Under the pieces are notes generated by a model that did no database searches, had not been told where the DNA came from, and saw nothing but the letters and a program-made list of their open reading frames with translations. Both the position numbers and the translations under genes were made by a program. 64,000 nucleotides of DNA from Agarophyton chilense (Eukaryota > Rhodophyta > Florideophyceae > Gracilariales > Gracilariaceae). Positions 34,271-45,188 of this stretch are shown here, piece after piece; position 1 is the stretch's first letter, and each line of letters starts with the position of its first letter. Location: contig JARGXX010000026.1 in assembly GCA_030374765.1 (NCBI GenBank), positions 310,001-374,000 on the forward strand, in the 5' to 3' direction.

Positions 34271-35220
34271 CTAAAACCGATCAGGTTCACCTTTCTGGAG
34301 CTTCTTGTTGAGGGGAGCCGCTATTTTCGCGAATCCCTTCACGAAGCGACAATAGACGTTGGATAAACCTAGAAAAGATCTTACGTCTGTCAGGGATCGT
34401 GGCACCTTGACCTTTTCTACGGCTCTAATGTTGCTCGGCGCAACCTCTAGGGTACCAGGGCCTATGATGTGGCCCAGGTATTCAACCGTTCTGGTAAAGA
34501 AGACGCATTTGCGTAGCTTCAGCGTCACCCCAGCCTCAGCTAGGAGGGTTAGCACAGTGCGTACGTGAGCAAAATGCTCTTCTACCGATCTGGAGTAGAT
34601 GATTACATCATCGATGTATACCAAGGCGGTTGTCCCCTTAACCTGCAAGAGGATGATGTCCAGCACCCTTTGAAAGGTGGCTGGAGCACTGCGCAACCCG
34701 AATGGCATCCGCGTGAAGCGAAACAAACCTGCGTGCCACGTGAAGGTCGTTTTGTCTCGATCTTTCTCACCTACAGGTACCTGCCGATGACCACAATTGG
34801 CATTCAACGTGGTAAATATCTGCGCATCTCCCAAGGAGTCGATGCACACATCCATTCTAGGTATCGGGTATGAATCCCTGACGGTCACGCTATTGAGCCT
34901 CCTGTAGTCCACACAGAACCTCATACGGTTATCCGCTTTCTTCTGAACCAGAACCACGGGACTAGCCCAATCTTAGTTGGCTGGTTCAATTACACGTTCT
35001 CGGAGCATTCGCTCCACTTCTTTGAGTTCTACTTCTATCTGCTTCGGACCTGCACGGTAGGGTTGCTGATAAATCGGCTTCGAGTCAGGGAGGATCTCGA
35101 TGCGATGCTTTGTGGCCTTAATTTGGCCCAGATGGCCTGACCACATGGTTTCGAACTTCTCCAGAAGGTCGAGAATACGGCCTTGCAGTTCGCCGTTTTT
35201 TCACCTATCTAGACTGTATC
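34271..35220 (-). pseudogene. Element B reverse transcriptase
   Basis: The 34271-34957 frame has MRFCVDYRRLNSVTVRDSYPIP, MPFGLRSAPATFQRVLD and YIDDVIIYS with the catalytic Asp pair. The first catalytic Asp is changed: FTTLNANCGH where FSTLDANSGY is usual, so this copy is probably inactive. The 34958-35220 part is the protease-reverse transcriptase connection (VERMLRERVIEP region), with stops. Confidence 0.85.
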
Positions 35221-36088
35221 TTACCATTGCCTCTCAGGGTCCAGTTCCTCTTCTTTGTCTACCGATACCTTATCGGTTAGCTTTGATTCCAAGTTGGTGT
35301 TTATCGATACCTTTGTGGTTGTGGACGCATTTGCGCACCCCACTTCCTTATCGAAGGCGACCTCGCCGAGATCAGTGTGAGCTACGGTGAAGACCCCTTG
35401 TGGTGCCGATATTGTGATGCCAACATTGGTATTTTTCGGCAACTTCACGTCGTGACTGCTGAAGTTACTGAGACACACCTTGAAAGGTTGATTTGGGATG
35501 TTGTCGACAATCCCATTGGCCATCAAGGTGAGGTGTCGATGGGCTAACCTCGGATGGTTTTGTAGTATGACCAGCCCCGGGGTGGCACACGACACCGGTG
35601 CCAATATTTGGGGCATTGGCGGGATAACAACCTGTTTGGTAATGTGCACTTTGTTGGAGACCGTTTCGGTGGATATCCTCTTCTTCGGTTCGACGAACCA
35701 TCCCCGTTTGGTTTCCGTATTACCTAAAATGGCAATTCGTCCCCCGTGACGTAGGGCGACGGTATGGGAACTAGGAAGGATTGCTTCGACATGTCTGTCG
35801 ATGAAGTTCGTACCTAGTAGGCAGTCTGTTGGTAAACGGTCGACAACAAAGAATTGAAGTCTTAACTTGAGGTGTCCGAGCTGCACCACAGTGGTGAGCA
35901 TACCTCGAAGGTTTAATGGGCGCTAATTTTCATCCACCAGCGGGTTGTTGTCGGGAGGTCGGCCCAAGTTCCGAAGTACCGCCTCAGGTATGACGCGAGA
36001 GTTCAGGACGTTTGGGCCGGCCCCCGTATGCAACACGCAGGTCACCGGAACTGAAAGGCGATCAGAGAGACACATTGAAGCACGTACT
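35221..36088 (-). pseudogene. Element B protease
   Basis: The retropepsin box reads VLHTGAGPN at about 36020-36045: the catalytic Asp is His, so the enzyme is dead. The second half (RLPTDCLLGTNFIDRHVEAI) is in the 35221-35901 frame after a short interruption at about 35902-35925. The following region corresponds to the family-1 segment TLTLMANGVMD. Confidence 0.75.
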
Positions 36089-38460
36089 TTATAGTTGTTG
36101 TACTTCATAGGACACACCGGAACTGGTTGTGACGTGTTCTCTTCCACCTTCAAGGTTCTGTGTATCGATTGGCCTTCCAATTGCAGGTTGGGTTCGGCCA
36201 TTACGCCAACCTTTCGGTGTTTCCTCCTGAAGAGGAGGGGTTGAGTCCAAGTTTGGTGTTTCTTCGATAGTATTGACCTGTACCGCTGTACGGGGTTGGA
36301 ACCTATTTGGTTCTTGCGTTGAAGACCCATAGAGACGTTGGAGATTCTGCATGCGAGCCTGAATCAACTGGTCTCTCATCCCTGGAGGTAAGTTAGCGCA
36401 ATTGTTTGCCAAATGGTCTGTCGCGAGACAGAACCAGCGAACGAGGCCTCCAGTTTGGCAGTCTCGCGTTACCATTGAGGGGGGTTTCGAAACCTGGTTG
36501 GTAGGATCAGTGGCGTAGGATGTGGGTGGCGAGTTATGGGAGCTCAACGAACTTGGCGGCGATTGTACCGAGTTTGGTGTACGCGTTGACGACCAATTTC
36601 ATACCGTCGACGGTTTCGAGAACCACCCCTGGGTCGCTACCAAGGGGATAGCGGTCCCTGTAGGTACTTCTAGGTACGAGCTACCCTCTGAGGTTGTGGT
36701 GTCTTCAATTTCCAAGACAGATCTTTTCGATTTATCCTTCGAGGTTGGAGGCACGGCTGGTCTCTTTCCCAGCCGAAGGGTATCTCCAAGGCCCTGGGAG
36801 TGTCGAGCCAGCCCATTGTAGTCTACCTTTCGGTTAGTGGCCAGGGGGTTGCGTACCTTGGAACGTATCACTTTGTCGACATTGTCGGCAAATAGCGACT
36901 TTGACTTAGAGTTAGTGAACACATTACCACAACGGGTTGCCAGATTCCACAGCGCGAGCGAAAACTCCGATTCGGTTTGCCCAGACCTTTGATGGTAAGC
37001 GAGGACTTCCGAGTAAGTCTCTTGGATAACCTCATCGGTGGCATATGTTTCCAAAAGGAAATTGACCACTTCTGGGTATGACTCCAACATCTCGGTGCCA
37101 TCCTGATCCATCGCTAAGTTATTGCCTCGGAGCCTACACTGCAGCAAGTAGTATGCTTTTCTTTAAAGGTAAAACTTAAGTAGCCACACAGCCGCACCCT
37201 CGGAAAAACAATTTTGGTCACATGCAAGCTTGAACTTCTGTAGTAACTCAATCACCGCAATTGGATCCGTACCTGCGAAGGTTGTGTCACCCATTTGGAA
37301 GCTGAGCTTCTTGTGTTGCTTAGTAATCTTCTGAGCGACCTCTTGGGTGTATTCAGAAGACTTGTTGATCAACCGATAAGTCCTGTAATCAACCGCTTTG
37401 GTGAACATATCGTTCAACGGTTGGTGCACCTCCAGGTCCATTTCGGTGTCCGACTCAGAGTCGGGCGACTCATTGTATCGCTTTTTATCTTTTGGATTCT
37501 TTTTCGACGACTTCTTCGTCGACCTGTTCGGTTTCTTCTTCTTTTTACCTTTACGGTCATCGTCCGACGATGAACTCGTATCGGAACTGGCGTCCGACGA
37601 GTCGGGGTCTGAATCATCCTCTCGATTCTTTCCCCTCCTCGTCCTCGGCTTCTTAACTTTTCGGTTTCTCCGTCGCTCATCCAACGAGTCAGACGAATCT
37701 TCCTTGGGACCACCTTCATGGGTGTACTTTTGAACGAAACCAGTAATTGGTGGCTGATAAAGGTCTTGAGGATCTACCTTCCTGGGGACCTCTAGACTCT
37801 GCTTTGAACATCGTAGGTACTCACTATCAGAAGTTAAGTGTTTGGAATGGGTGTAATGACCCATTTGGAACCCTTGTGGTATGCTCTTTGCGATGTTCAC
37901 CTGTGTAGGTCGGGCTTCTGCGAATCCCTCGGAAACCCAAAGTTCTTGTACCGCGCGGTAAACATGCTCCCTAGCATCTGTAAAGAGATACTGTTCCACC
38001 ATTTCATGTATCCTGTCCGATAGCTCTTGAGCTGCTCGGACAATCGCAATAGGGGTAAAAATGCATCGACGTCCATTGAGGGCGGAACCATCCGGGTATC
38101 CGATTTATCCTTTAAGGTTAATGCATCCTCGGCCGCAAGGGTGACAAGCGCTTTCGCTCGCTCTTCGAGCTGACGCCGTAGCTCCTCCGCTGATACCTCA
38201 ATTGGTAGTTCCTTTTGAGGTTCCGTTGCCATGGGCGGCGGACCATGTACCTTTAAGGTTTTGTCCCGAGGGTGCCGGAGCAGCTCCTCGGGGTTCTCCA
38301 GAATCGGTTGAGCCGATGAGGCTCCTTTAAAACCCTTATGGCTTGGCGGGGCGCTTCCACCACACGTATTACTTTTAGGTCGTTCCATTGTTGACCAATA
38401 GTGGTATCCCGTATTGCTTTGCGGGATTTCTTGAAACCAAATAGGTGTACGAGCGACCAA
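36089..38460 (-). pseudogene. Element B gag
   Basis: Four open segments in order. 37897-38460 is the N-terminal part. 37163-38002 has an acidic/basic linker with KKKKKPNRSTKKSSKK, then a capsid start (PIAVIELLQKFKLACDQN.FSEGAAVW). 36599-37147 has the capsid C-terminal part (ESYPEVVNFLLETYATDE, ESEFSLALWNLATRCGNVF). 36089-36547 has a zinc knuckle RWFCLATDHLANNC, in which the first Cys is Arg. The capsid part matches element C gag at 44012-44515. Confidence 0.8.
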
Positions 38461-38516
38461 TCCTTCTCGGAATCTCGTGTGAACCGTGAAGGTACGACGA
38501 AACCTAAAAATACTTT

Positions 38517-38532
38517 CTAAGTCGGGAAACCA
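38517..38532 (-). other. Primer-binding site of element B
   Basis: Minus strand TGGTTTCCCGACTTAG begins three bases after the 5' LTR. It would pair with a tRNA ending CTAAGTCGGGAAACCA (tRNA identity not assigned). Element C has a related sequence at the same spacing (42776-42794). Confidence 0.65.
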
Positions 38533-38535
38533 AAA

Positions 38536-39169
38536 TGTCGTACAATCACCTCTGGGGTCTGCTACTGTCTTGTCTCGGGAGCGTAGTGACGCTCAACCGC
38601 AGGGAGCGTGTTGACGCTCAACCAAAGAAGGTAGACGTGATAAACCTTGATGGTAACAGGGCATCGTGAAAACCCGCAGGGGCAAACGGCGGGACAACTA
38701 GCCTATACCTTGTAGGTGAACGATGGTAGGCGTCGACGCGCGGTAAAACCTATGTAGTAGATGAAAAACAATGAACCAAAAGGTATAGTTGTGACCCGAG
38801 TGGTTCCTGTTTTTATCAGACTAAGGTGGAGGAGGTCCAGTTCCCTATATAAGGTGGAATGCACTCTCCAGATCACCCGGGAGGGGCCAGCAAGGCACGG
38901 TCTCTGTTCTAGTGTCAGAGACCTGGCCAGCACTGGCTACAGTGCCAGGTGGCCACTCCACTATTGTACTAAAACAAATATAATTACAATTACAATTACT
39001 AACAATCACTCAACCAGAAGGTACGTGTCAACACTACACGTGGCTGACAACACCTAGATGGTAGCTCGCCCGGAGCTGCGTGGGCGATGATCCCTCGCAT
39101 CTATCACCTACAAGGTCAGTGTAGTATATCGACAACCTCAAAGGTCAAACCTTCTGCCACTACACGACA
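38536..39169 (-). repeat. 5' LTR of element B
   Basis: 634 bp, plus-strand TGTCGTACAATC to CTACACGACA. It contains a duplicated GAGCGT.GTGACGCTCAACC unit (38578-38621), a palindromic CTATATAAGG near 38846 that can serve as TATA on either strand, and (AATTAC)3. Confidence 0.85.
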
Positions 39170-39175
39170 GCTTTA

Positions 39176-40050
39176 TTATGTATTTCAATCGTGCTATTTG
39201 TTTAAACGAAATTCTTACAGCGCTGATACTGACATAATATTTCAATGGGCGAAAGGGTTGTTTGAAGAGAATATATTCCTGCACAACGGCAATCAACATC
39301 TGCTTCTTCCTTTCGACGGATATGGCGCTCTAGATCGGTACGAGACATATAAGCTCTTCAAAGATAACATAATAATTGTCATTGCGCTTCCTTCACACAC
39401 GTCGCATTTAACCCAGCCACTTGATGTCCGTGTTTACAACTTTTATAATTCAATTCTGCAGTGCGAACTTTACAAGGTGGCTCGACAGAAATCAGAACTA
39501 AATGCGTTTAATGTGGGTCAGTGCATTGGTAAAGCATATTCCAAATCAATTACGGCTCCAAACAAATGATCTGGATTTCATAAAACAGTTGCTTGGGATA
39601 TGTAATTGATGAAAGCAAACTTTTCACCCCTGCTAATGCATTTTGAGAAACGAAATTGTTGTATGGATAGTCCTGTGTTAGTCAAGCATTTGCTGCATAT
39701 CTTTTCCCGACAGCATCGTACGTTACTTCGTGAAGCACTTGTGGAGGAGGATGGTCATGTCCGCATCAATACTACAATTGTTTCGCATCTGACGTCGTAC
39801 GCAGTGATTTAGGCGCTGAAGAAGCGTAGCAAGGCTCGTTAAGGCGGAAGTAGGAGTCAGGGCGGACGAACAGATGAAATTGCCGCGTACAAGGAGCCAA
39901 AAGCCGATGTTGGCCGCCTCATTCAGTTGGCTCCTGAGAGAACGATTAGGCGTCGGCGTCTTGATAGTCCCCAAATCGCACGCCTTGAAGTTTTGCGGGC
40001 AAGAGCACAAGCGTTTCTTTTGGTAACAAGCTATGAGGCTACTGATTAGA
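39176..40050 (+). pseudogene. Pogo-like (DDE_1) transposase relic
   Basis: Plus strand: WAKGLFEENIFLHNGNQHLLLPFDGYGALDR.. holds the second Asp in DGYGA. It is followed by ALPSHTSHLTQPLDVRVYNFYNS, the diagnostic HTSHxxQPLDV block, then SELNAFNVGQCIGKAY. A stop at about 39567 and two more near 39812 and 39840 break it. The tail runs to about 40050 (LARAQAFLLVTSYEATD). It begins right at the LTR of B and is homologous to the relic at 10092-10790. Confidence 0.75.
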
Positions 40051-40296
40051 GAATTTCAAGCGCTTGTAAGCGCATATCGGTCATGTCCGTCACGGAACGC
40101 ATATTTCTTGTTGGCTTTAGGTTTGGGGCTTTCTCGAGCTGTTTGAACAGCTTGACTGTCGCATTTGGTTCATGATTAGTAAAGAGTCTTCAATGTCGGT
40201 TCTTTCCAACTAGTTTGCGGGCAGTGTGAAAAATACCACGGACTCGATTACAGCAATTGTTCAAGCCCTGTTCCAGAGATGGAGCCGTTGAAGTGT
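40051..40296. other. Spacer between pogo relic and element E
   Basis: No feature recognised. It ends GAAGTG at the LTR of E, the potential left target site (AAGTG). Confidence 0.4.
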
Positions 40297-40739
40297 GTAA
40301 CTCATTGACTGGTGGGTCATAGTACGGGTCTCGACCAATAGTAGCGTGGTAGAGCGGGTTCTAAGCTTCGAATCCTCGACGACGGCACTCCCAGAGTACT
40401 TTCTGCAATGGGCTGGCATTTACTGCGTAGTCCTACAGGTTTGAGCTACGGAAACGATGGCTTGGAGACCAAAGGGTGGAACAAATACACCAAAGAGGTT
40501 ATTTAGTATCCTAACGGTGCCTACCGTACTCAAAGGGAGAAGCGTCACTCGAGCCAAGTTAATAGTACTGGCGAGGCGCTGAGATCTCCCTGGCACTGTA
40601 ATGCTAATCTATTACACTAATTAAAATAAATTAATAATCTAATTGAGTCCAGCTGAGGTCGGCCAGTTCACGGGGTTCTGTATGTTTCCTCAGGGCCCAG
40701 CGGCTTACAGAGCTCAACCGTTATCAATGCTCCTTCACA
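40297..40739 (-). repeat. 3' LTR of element E
   Basis: 443 bp, plus-strand TGTAACTC to CCTTCACA, reverse orientation of the family-1 LTR. The tRNA-like segment is on the plus strand here: TAGCGTGGTAGAGCGG then GCTTCGAATCC (40365-40375), one change from the B-box. The polypurine tract follows (TATCTCCCTCCTTAG, 40740-40754, antisense view). Confidence 0.88.
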
Positions 40740-41731
40740 TATCTCCCTCCTTAGGATTTGATCGTCACGGCGAAGTCCAAATTGCCTCACACCTTCCTGG
40801 GGGTCTGGCTCTAATTAGACCTATGGGTGAACCTCCAATCTTGCCTTCGGGGTCAGAACGCCATGATCCTCAGCGTTCTAATTACCTGGACACGAGCGGT
40901 GCTGTGCCCGACATGTCGCCGTATTATGACCAACCCGGGGGTTAGTTACTCTCGTTACCAGTGGGCGCGACGGGGCGTCGCATTGCCACCATCCTTAGGG
41001 CGTACCAGTGCGTAAGAGCTGACCCTTGGCGTCAGGTTGGAAATTATTTCACTTAAGGTACTGCACGCGCACCGAAGGGGGGGGTTCCTTGTCGCTCTTC
41101 CTATCCTTCACTATTCCTTTGGCTACCCTACGCACGTTGTCTGCCGTGAACCGTGGTGCGCACTTCGTCCATTCGGGTCACATTGGTCATCCTACCCGAT
41201 TGGGTTTCATCTTCCGTCCTTCCCGTCGCGGTATTTCTCCATTGGTCGCGCGCGATGCGGCAGTCGCCTTACAAGCCCGTTGGATACGCCAATCTCCCTC
41301 CGGAATTTGTCGCTTCCGTAGGTTTTCCTATCCATTTCCCGGAGGACCAGTCGGTGGGCAGCAAGTCCCCGGCTTCGAACAACCAAGCGGGGAACTCCTC
41401 GGGGTACTAAGTGGCTTATGAGCGCCCCGGAGACCGTTATGACCATACCATCCGACGAAACCCGCGGGCAGTGCGTTATGCCATTCTACCGACCTCTGTG
41501 GAAGAATACCAGAGGTTTTGTCACGTGTATTTCGATGCCCGGTATGGTCTAAATTTGAGCGACCGGGAGGCTTCCGAGGGTGACAGTTGTTCCTCAGATT
41601 CTCCGCCGAAAAAGCGTGCTCGGCTTGCTGGAGCCGGTCCAGTTGGTACAGTAGGTTCCTTGGGTGATCCTAGTCTCGGTTTTGCTCCTGCAGGTTCCAA
41701 TGAGGACGACGGGTTCGCACCGCCCCAGTAA
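40643..41731 (+). pseudogene. Element E antisense gene (aORF), short form
   Basis: The plus-strand frame starts inside the LTR at 40643 (TTG where A and C have ATG, followed by AGTCCA). It is continuous across the LTR-internal border to 40945 (...SLGFDRHGEVQIASH, DTSGAVPDM). A second conserved start MRQSPYKPVGYA lies at about 41270; it runs FVASVGFPIHFPEDQ to SSGY-TAA (41408-41410) and on through VAYERPGDRYDHTI, SVEEYQRF, DARYGLNLSDRE, an acidic/Ser tract and PPKKRARL (basic, NLS-like) to the stop at 41731. Compared with C, the roughly 1.4-kb middle (Trp-rich core) is absent. Confidence 0.6.
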
Positions 41732-41807
41732 GTCCTGTCGGTGTGCGGAGCGATTTCGCGAACCTTGAGGTCATGGCGAGGACTGCCAGGCCTCTGCTAG
41801 TTTCTCA

Positions 41808-41813
41808 AATAAA
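41808..41813 (+). terminator. Antisense poly(A) signal of element E
   Basis: AATAAAGTAATGCTTG, 77 bases after the antisense stop and 84 bases before the converging pol stop. Conserved with A and C. Confidence 0.65.
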
Positions 41814-41896
41814 GTAATGCTTGCGCTTTCACAAAGATGATCCTGAATTCCTCAAATGAGCTTGCCCCGGGACGGAGTCCGAACTTTGAGAGCTTC

Positions 41897-42330
41897 TTAA
41901 GGTCTTTCCCAGGTGACGCCTGAGGACCGAAGGTGGTCCCTGATGCGGGAGCTACGGCGAACCGTCGTGTCGGGAGGCGTTTCCAGAGACGTTTTGGTAT
42001 TATTCGGGCCAATGGTTTCCCCCTCTTGAAGGCTGCGCTCCGTACTGCCGATTCTACGCCAATAGCGGGCAATAAAATTAGCTGGAATGGTTTGAGGCTC
42101 TTGCCAAGTGTCTTCCGCAGGTGTGTAGCCGAACCAACGGACGCGATAGCGCATAGCTTCATCTTCTCCCCGACCGGCGGGGATGATGCATTCTATCACG
42201 TATTCCGGTTGGTGTTTATTCTCCGGAAGGAGAGTGTGGTCTAGAGAGGCGAATCCATCGGAGTCGGTTGAAAGGAATAGGTCATCGTTATTTGCATTGA
42301 CCATCAGGTCCGTGGGGCTATTCGGGTCCG
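41897..42330 (-). pseudogene. Element E chromodomain
   Basis: The most complete chromodomain in the window. Minus strand: QPEYVIECIIPAGRGEDEA, then MRYRVRWFGYTPAEDTWQEP, then IPANFIARYWRRI, in one open frame (41897-42304). The three aromatic positions and WxEP motif of chromodomains are present. It lies at the C-terminus of pol after integrase (52555-53604 before insertion of C). Confidence 0.85.
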
Positions 42331-42775
42331 TGTGAAGGAGCGACGATAACGGTTGAGCCCTGTAAGCTGGCAGGCCCTGAAAGGTCTTGCAGACGACACG
42401 TGGACGGGTCGACCTCAGGTGGACTCATGTAGATTATTAATTTAATTTAACTAGTGTAATAGATTAGCATTACAGTGCCAGGGAGATCTCAGCGCCTCGC
42501 CAGTACTATTTACTTTGCTCGAGTGACGCTTCTCCCTTAGAGTACGGTAGGCATCGTTAGAATACCAAATAACCCCCTTGGTATATTTGTTCCACCCTTT
42601 GGTCTCCAAGCTATCGTTTCGGTAGCTCAAAACTGTAGGACTACGCAGTAAACGCCAGCCTATTGCAGCAAGTACTCTGGGAGTGCCGCCGTCAAGGATT
42701 CGAACCTTAGGACCCGCTCTACTACGCTACCACCGTTCGAGACCCGTACGCTGACCTAACAGTCATTGCGTTACA
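42331..42775 (+). repeat. 5' LTR of element C
   Basis: 445 bp, TGTGAAGG to CGTTACA, antisense B-box GGTTCGAATCC at 42696-42706. Start proven by the target duplication. Confidence 0.92.
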
Positions 42776-42794
42776 TTTTCGTCTCCCGAATTAG
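42776..42794 (+). other. Degenerate primer-binding site of element C
   Basis: TTTTCGTCTCCCGAATTAG after the LTR resembles TTTTGGTTTCCCGACTTAG of element B at the same offset. Substitutions destroy the TGG start. Confidence 0.5.
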
Positions 42795-45006
42795 AAACCT
42801 TTGAAATAATTGAACGGAACCCTGGAACGAAGAATTATCCGGATTCTAACCTTTGGTTTAATTCCCCAACGGACTAGAAGTACGGAAGCAACCGCCATTA
42901 TGGATTCAGGAACCACACCCCACTGACCAGACCATAGGACTCCTACAGCAGAACGAATTGCGACTACAACGCCGGCGATATCGCCTGAATCTCAGGTTGA
43001 TACCGCTAGCGACCGCAGGAGCACGAGGAGCCAGCCGCAAGAAGTACTGACCTCTCTGGATAACCCTAAAAGGATTCGCCGAGAACCCACGGTGGCAGCG
43101 CTTTTACAAGAACGCCTCACCAGTGCCACCTTTAAGCCAGGGAAACCTCAAGGAGAAACCTCCCAGACCGAAGGAATTCGAAAAAAAATACTTCCAGGGC
43201 TTGCTGACCTTCTCTGGTTCCGTCTCCGTGAGCTCTGCTAAACCCACGTGGATTCCATTAGGGACGTGCGACTCGCTACGGCGATCGCTGACCATACGGA
43301 TTACCTCATCGCGCGAATCGTCCCTAAGGTATTGGAGTCTGACTTATTCATAGACTCCCGCCTACAGGCCGTTCAAGAAGCCGTCACCAGCCAGGCAGAC
43401 AATTTCATCCCCAGCACCACCCCACCACAAATTGACCATCCGGTCTCCATATGGCAACCCCCTACCGAACCCCCAGGAGTGGCGGGATTATCCGCCCCTC
43501 GCCGGGAATACCATCATGAAAACCACACGGTGAGACAATCTAGAAGCAAAAGAGAAGCTCCGCGTCTAGATGAGAGACAGGTTGCCCATCAGGAGAATCC
43601 AAGGGAGGGACAAGCGAGGAGCAGAAGTTAAGCTCCGCGATTAGAAGAGAGACCGCTTGCCCCACCCGACGGATTATATGAGGTACAGCGACCTCAGGGC
43701 TCCATCAGGACTGATAGACAGATCGATCCTTACGGTCCCAATTCCGCTGGAAAGAAAAAAATCAACCGCAGGAGAAAGAAGAACAGAAGAACTAAAAGAA
43801 GAGACTATTCAGACACGAGTGATTCCGAATCGGCCTCGACCGAAACGAGCGATTTGGAAGTGGATGAGGTGCCGTTTGAGGCCTCAGACCACTGAAAACA
43901 ACCAACGAACTTTTCCTTAAGGTTCTAGACTGCCGGAATTACCGGCTGGCCAACAGGTCCGCGAAAAATTCTGGTTCGGTGGCTCGAAGAGTCGCCAAAT
44001 GGGCCTAACGGATGCACCTAACAATTACGGGCAAGCTCTCTGGTTCCGATCCCATTGCTGGCCTTAGGTTTCTCAGTTTGTTCGGTACGGCCTGCGATCA
44101 GAACGGTGTCGACGAGGGCGCCGCTCTGTACTTTTTCCAATTCTTCCTTACAGGACAGGCGCGTGACCGAGTAGTTTCGAATATATCCGGCACAACTGAC
44201 CTCGTGGATGCTCAAGACCGTGAGCTTCTCAGGTCATACCCCCAGGTTGTTCATTACCTCTTGGAAACCTACGCCACGGATGACTTTATAATGGATGCTC
44301 ACCGGGAAGTAATATCCTTTAGTAAGAGCTCCAACAAGACTGAATCGGCTTTCGCAGAATACCTATGGAAGAGGGCTTACCGATGTGGAAACTTGTTCTC
44401 CGAAAAACGGCTTAAATGCCACTTCATCACGGGATTGCTCCCTGCCATTCGGACACATGTGCGCAATTACCATACGGAAAACCCGCAATACTCCTTCCGA
44501 ATGCTCGTTACCTAGCTCCACGGAGTCAGACATGGTTGCATCACTCCATTACGCCGATTCGGGAGATGTACTCGATGTCAATTTCAGTGCTCCTCCATCC
44601 GGGCCCCCATCATATACCATTCAGGGAACTACAGCGACCACAGGACCACCCCCACCCAAGTATTCTCCCTTCCCGCCCAGCAAGGACTTTTCTTCGCTCC
44701 CCAAGGGCTTGCTTCCTCTGCCTGTCACTGAGCCAACCTTGTGACTGTACGAGGTATCGGCCTGAGAACGCACGAAAAACCCTCCTAGCCCTAAGGGAAG
44801 AGAATTACCGGGTGCGGAGATCCGAAAGAATGTATAACAGGGCCCAGCAACGAACCACAGGGACCCCTGGAAGCTCACGCTATGCCATGCCTCCGGATAC
44901 TCTGATCAAAGCCCCACAGGTCCACGCCATTGTAAATCCCACGGGCGACCCCGACGAGGAATCTTATCCTCAGGAAGAAACGGAAACCCCATCGGAAAAC
45001 TCTTAG
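42795..45006 (+). pseudogene. Element C gag
   Basis: Open segments 43248-43631, 43657-43920, 44012-44515 and 44416-45006. The capsid-like core at 44012-44515 reads SGSDPIAGLRFLSLFGTACDQ, LRSYPQVVHYLLETYATDD and AFAEYLWKRAYRCGNLF, matching element B gag. A degenerate zinc knuckle near 44710-44750 reads CFLCLSLSQPCDC, with Gln for His. The basic/acidic linker (43780-43880) is frameshifted. Confidence 0.7.
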
Positions 45007-45188
45007 AGGGTCGAAGCGAGGCAAATCCTCCCTATTTAAGCTCCTGCCTCAAGCAATTGGACGTCCATGAGCCAAAGAGCTCCTCACCTCCCAATACAAA
45101 CCACCCACGATGGATCTCTCAGGATGAACCACAATTGGGACACAGTAACGACCCCGTCTTATCCTCTGGAAAGGGAACTAAAAAGTTC

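Larger units (their letters stand above)
20818..39169 (-). mobile_element. Element B: minus-strand chromodomain gypsy retrotransposon (family 2) with nested insertions
   Basis: From right to left: 5' LTR (38536-39169), primer-binding site, gag, protease, reverse transcriptase, RNase H, integrase, chromodomain (to 31366), an antisense gene on the plus strand (about 22900-31130), and a 3' LTR (20818-22868). Later insertions are a Copia element (25259-30438), a solo LTR in pol (31752-32293), and a composite insertion in the 3' LTR (21266-22702). That both LTRs belong to one element is inferred from order and orientation. The outer flanks (AGGCT and GCTTT) are not a clean target duplication, so a rearrangement is possible. 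Confidence 0.75.
40297..42330 (-). mobile_element. Element E, 3' part (family 1, minus strand)
   Basis: Contains the 3' LTR (40297-40739), the antisense gene on the plus strand, and the chromodomain on the minus strand. It is interrupted at 42330 by element C. The same element resumes at 52522 with integrase, and GTCCG is duplicated on both sides. Before insertion the pol sequence was continuous across this site (CAGTTCCCGCGGACCCGAATAGCC). Confidence 0.9.

Noticed and set aside
37295..37733. Plus-strand Phe/Leu/Val-rich ORFs opposite element B gag
   Set aside because: Antisense of the Lys/Asp/Glu linker of gag; not the conserved antisense gene, which lies 3' of pol.
20813..39174. Clean target duplication for element B
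   Set aside because: Flanks AGGCT and GCTTT do not match; only GCT is shared, so I do not claim one.
40330..40400. Possible tRNA gene in the LTR
   Set aside because: D-arm-like and T-arm-like parts are present, but there is no anticodon arm and no acceptor pairing. Treated as promoter-like boxes, not a tRNA.
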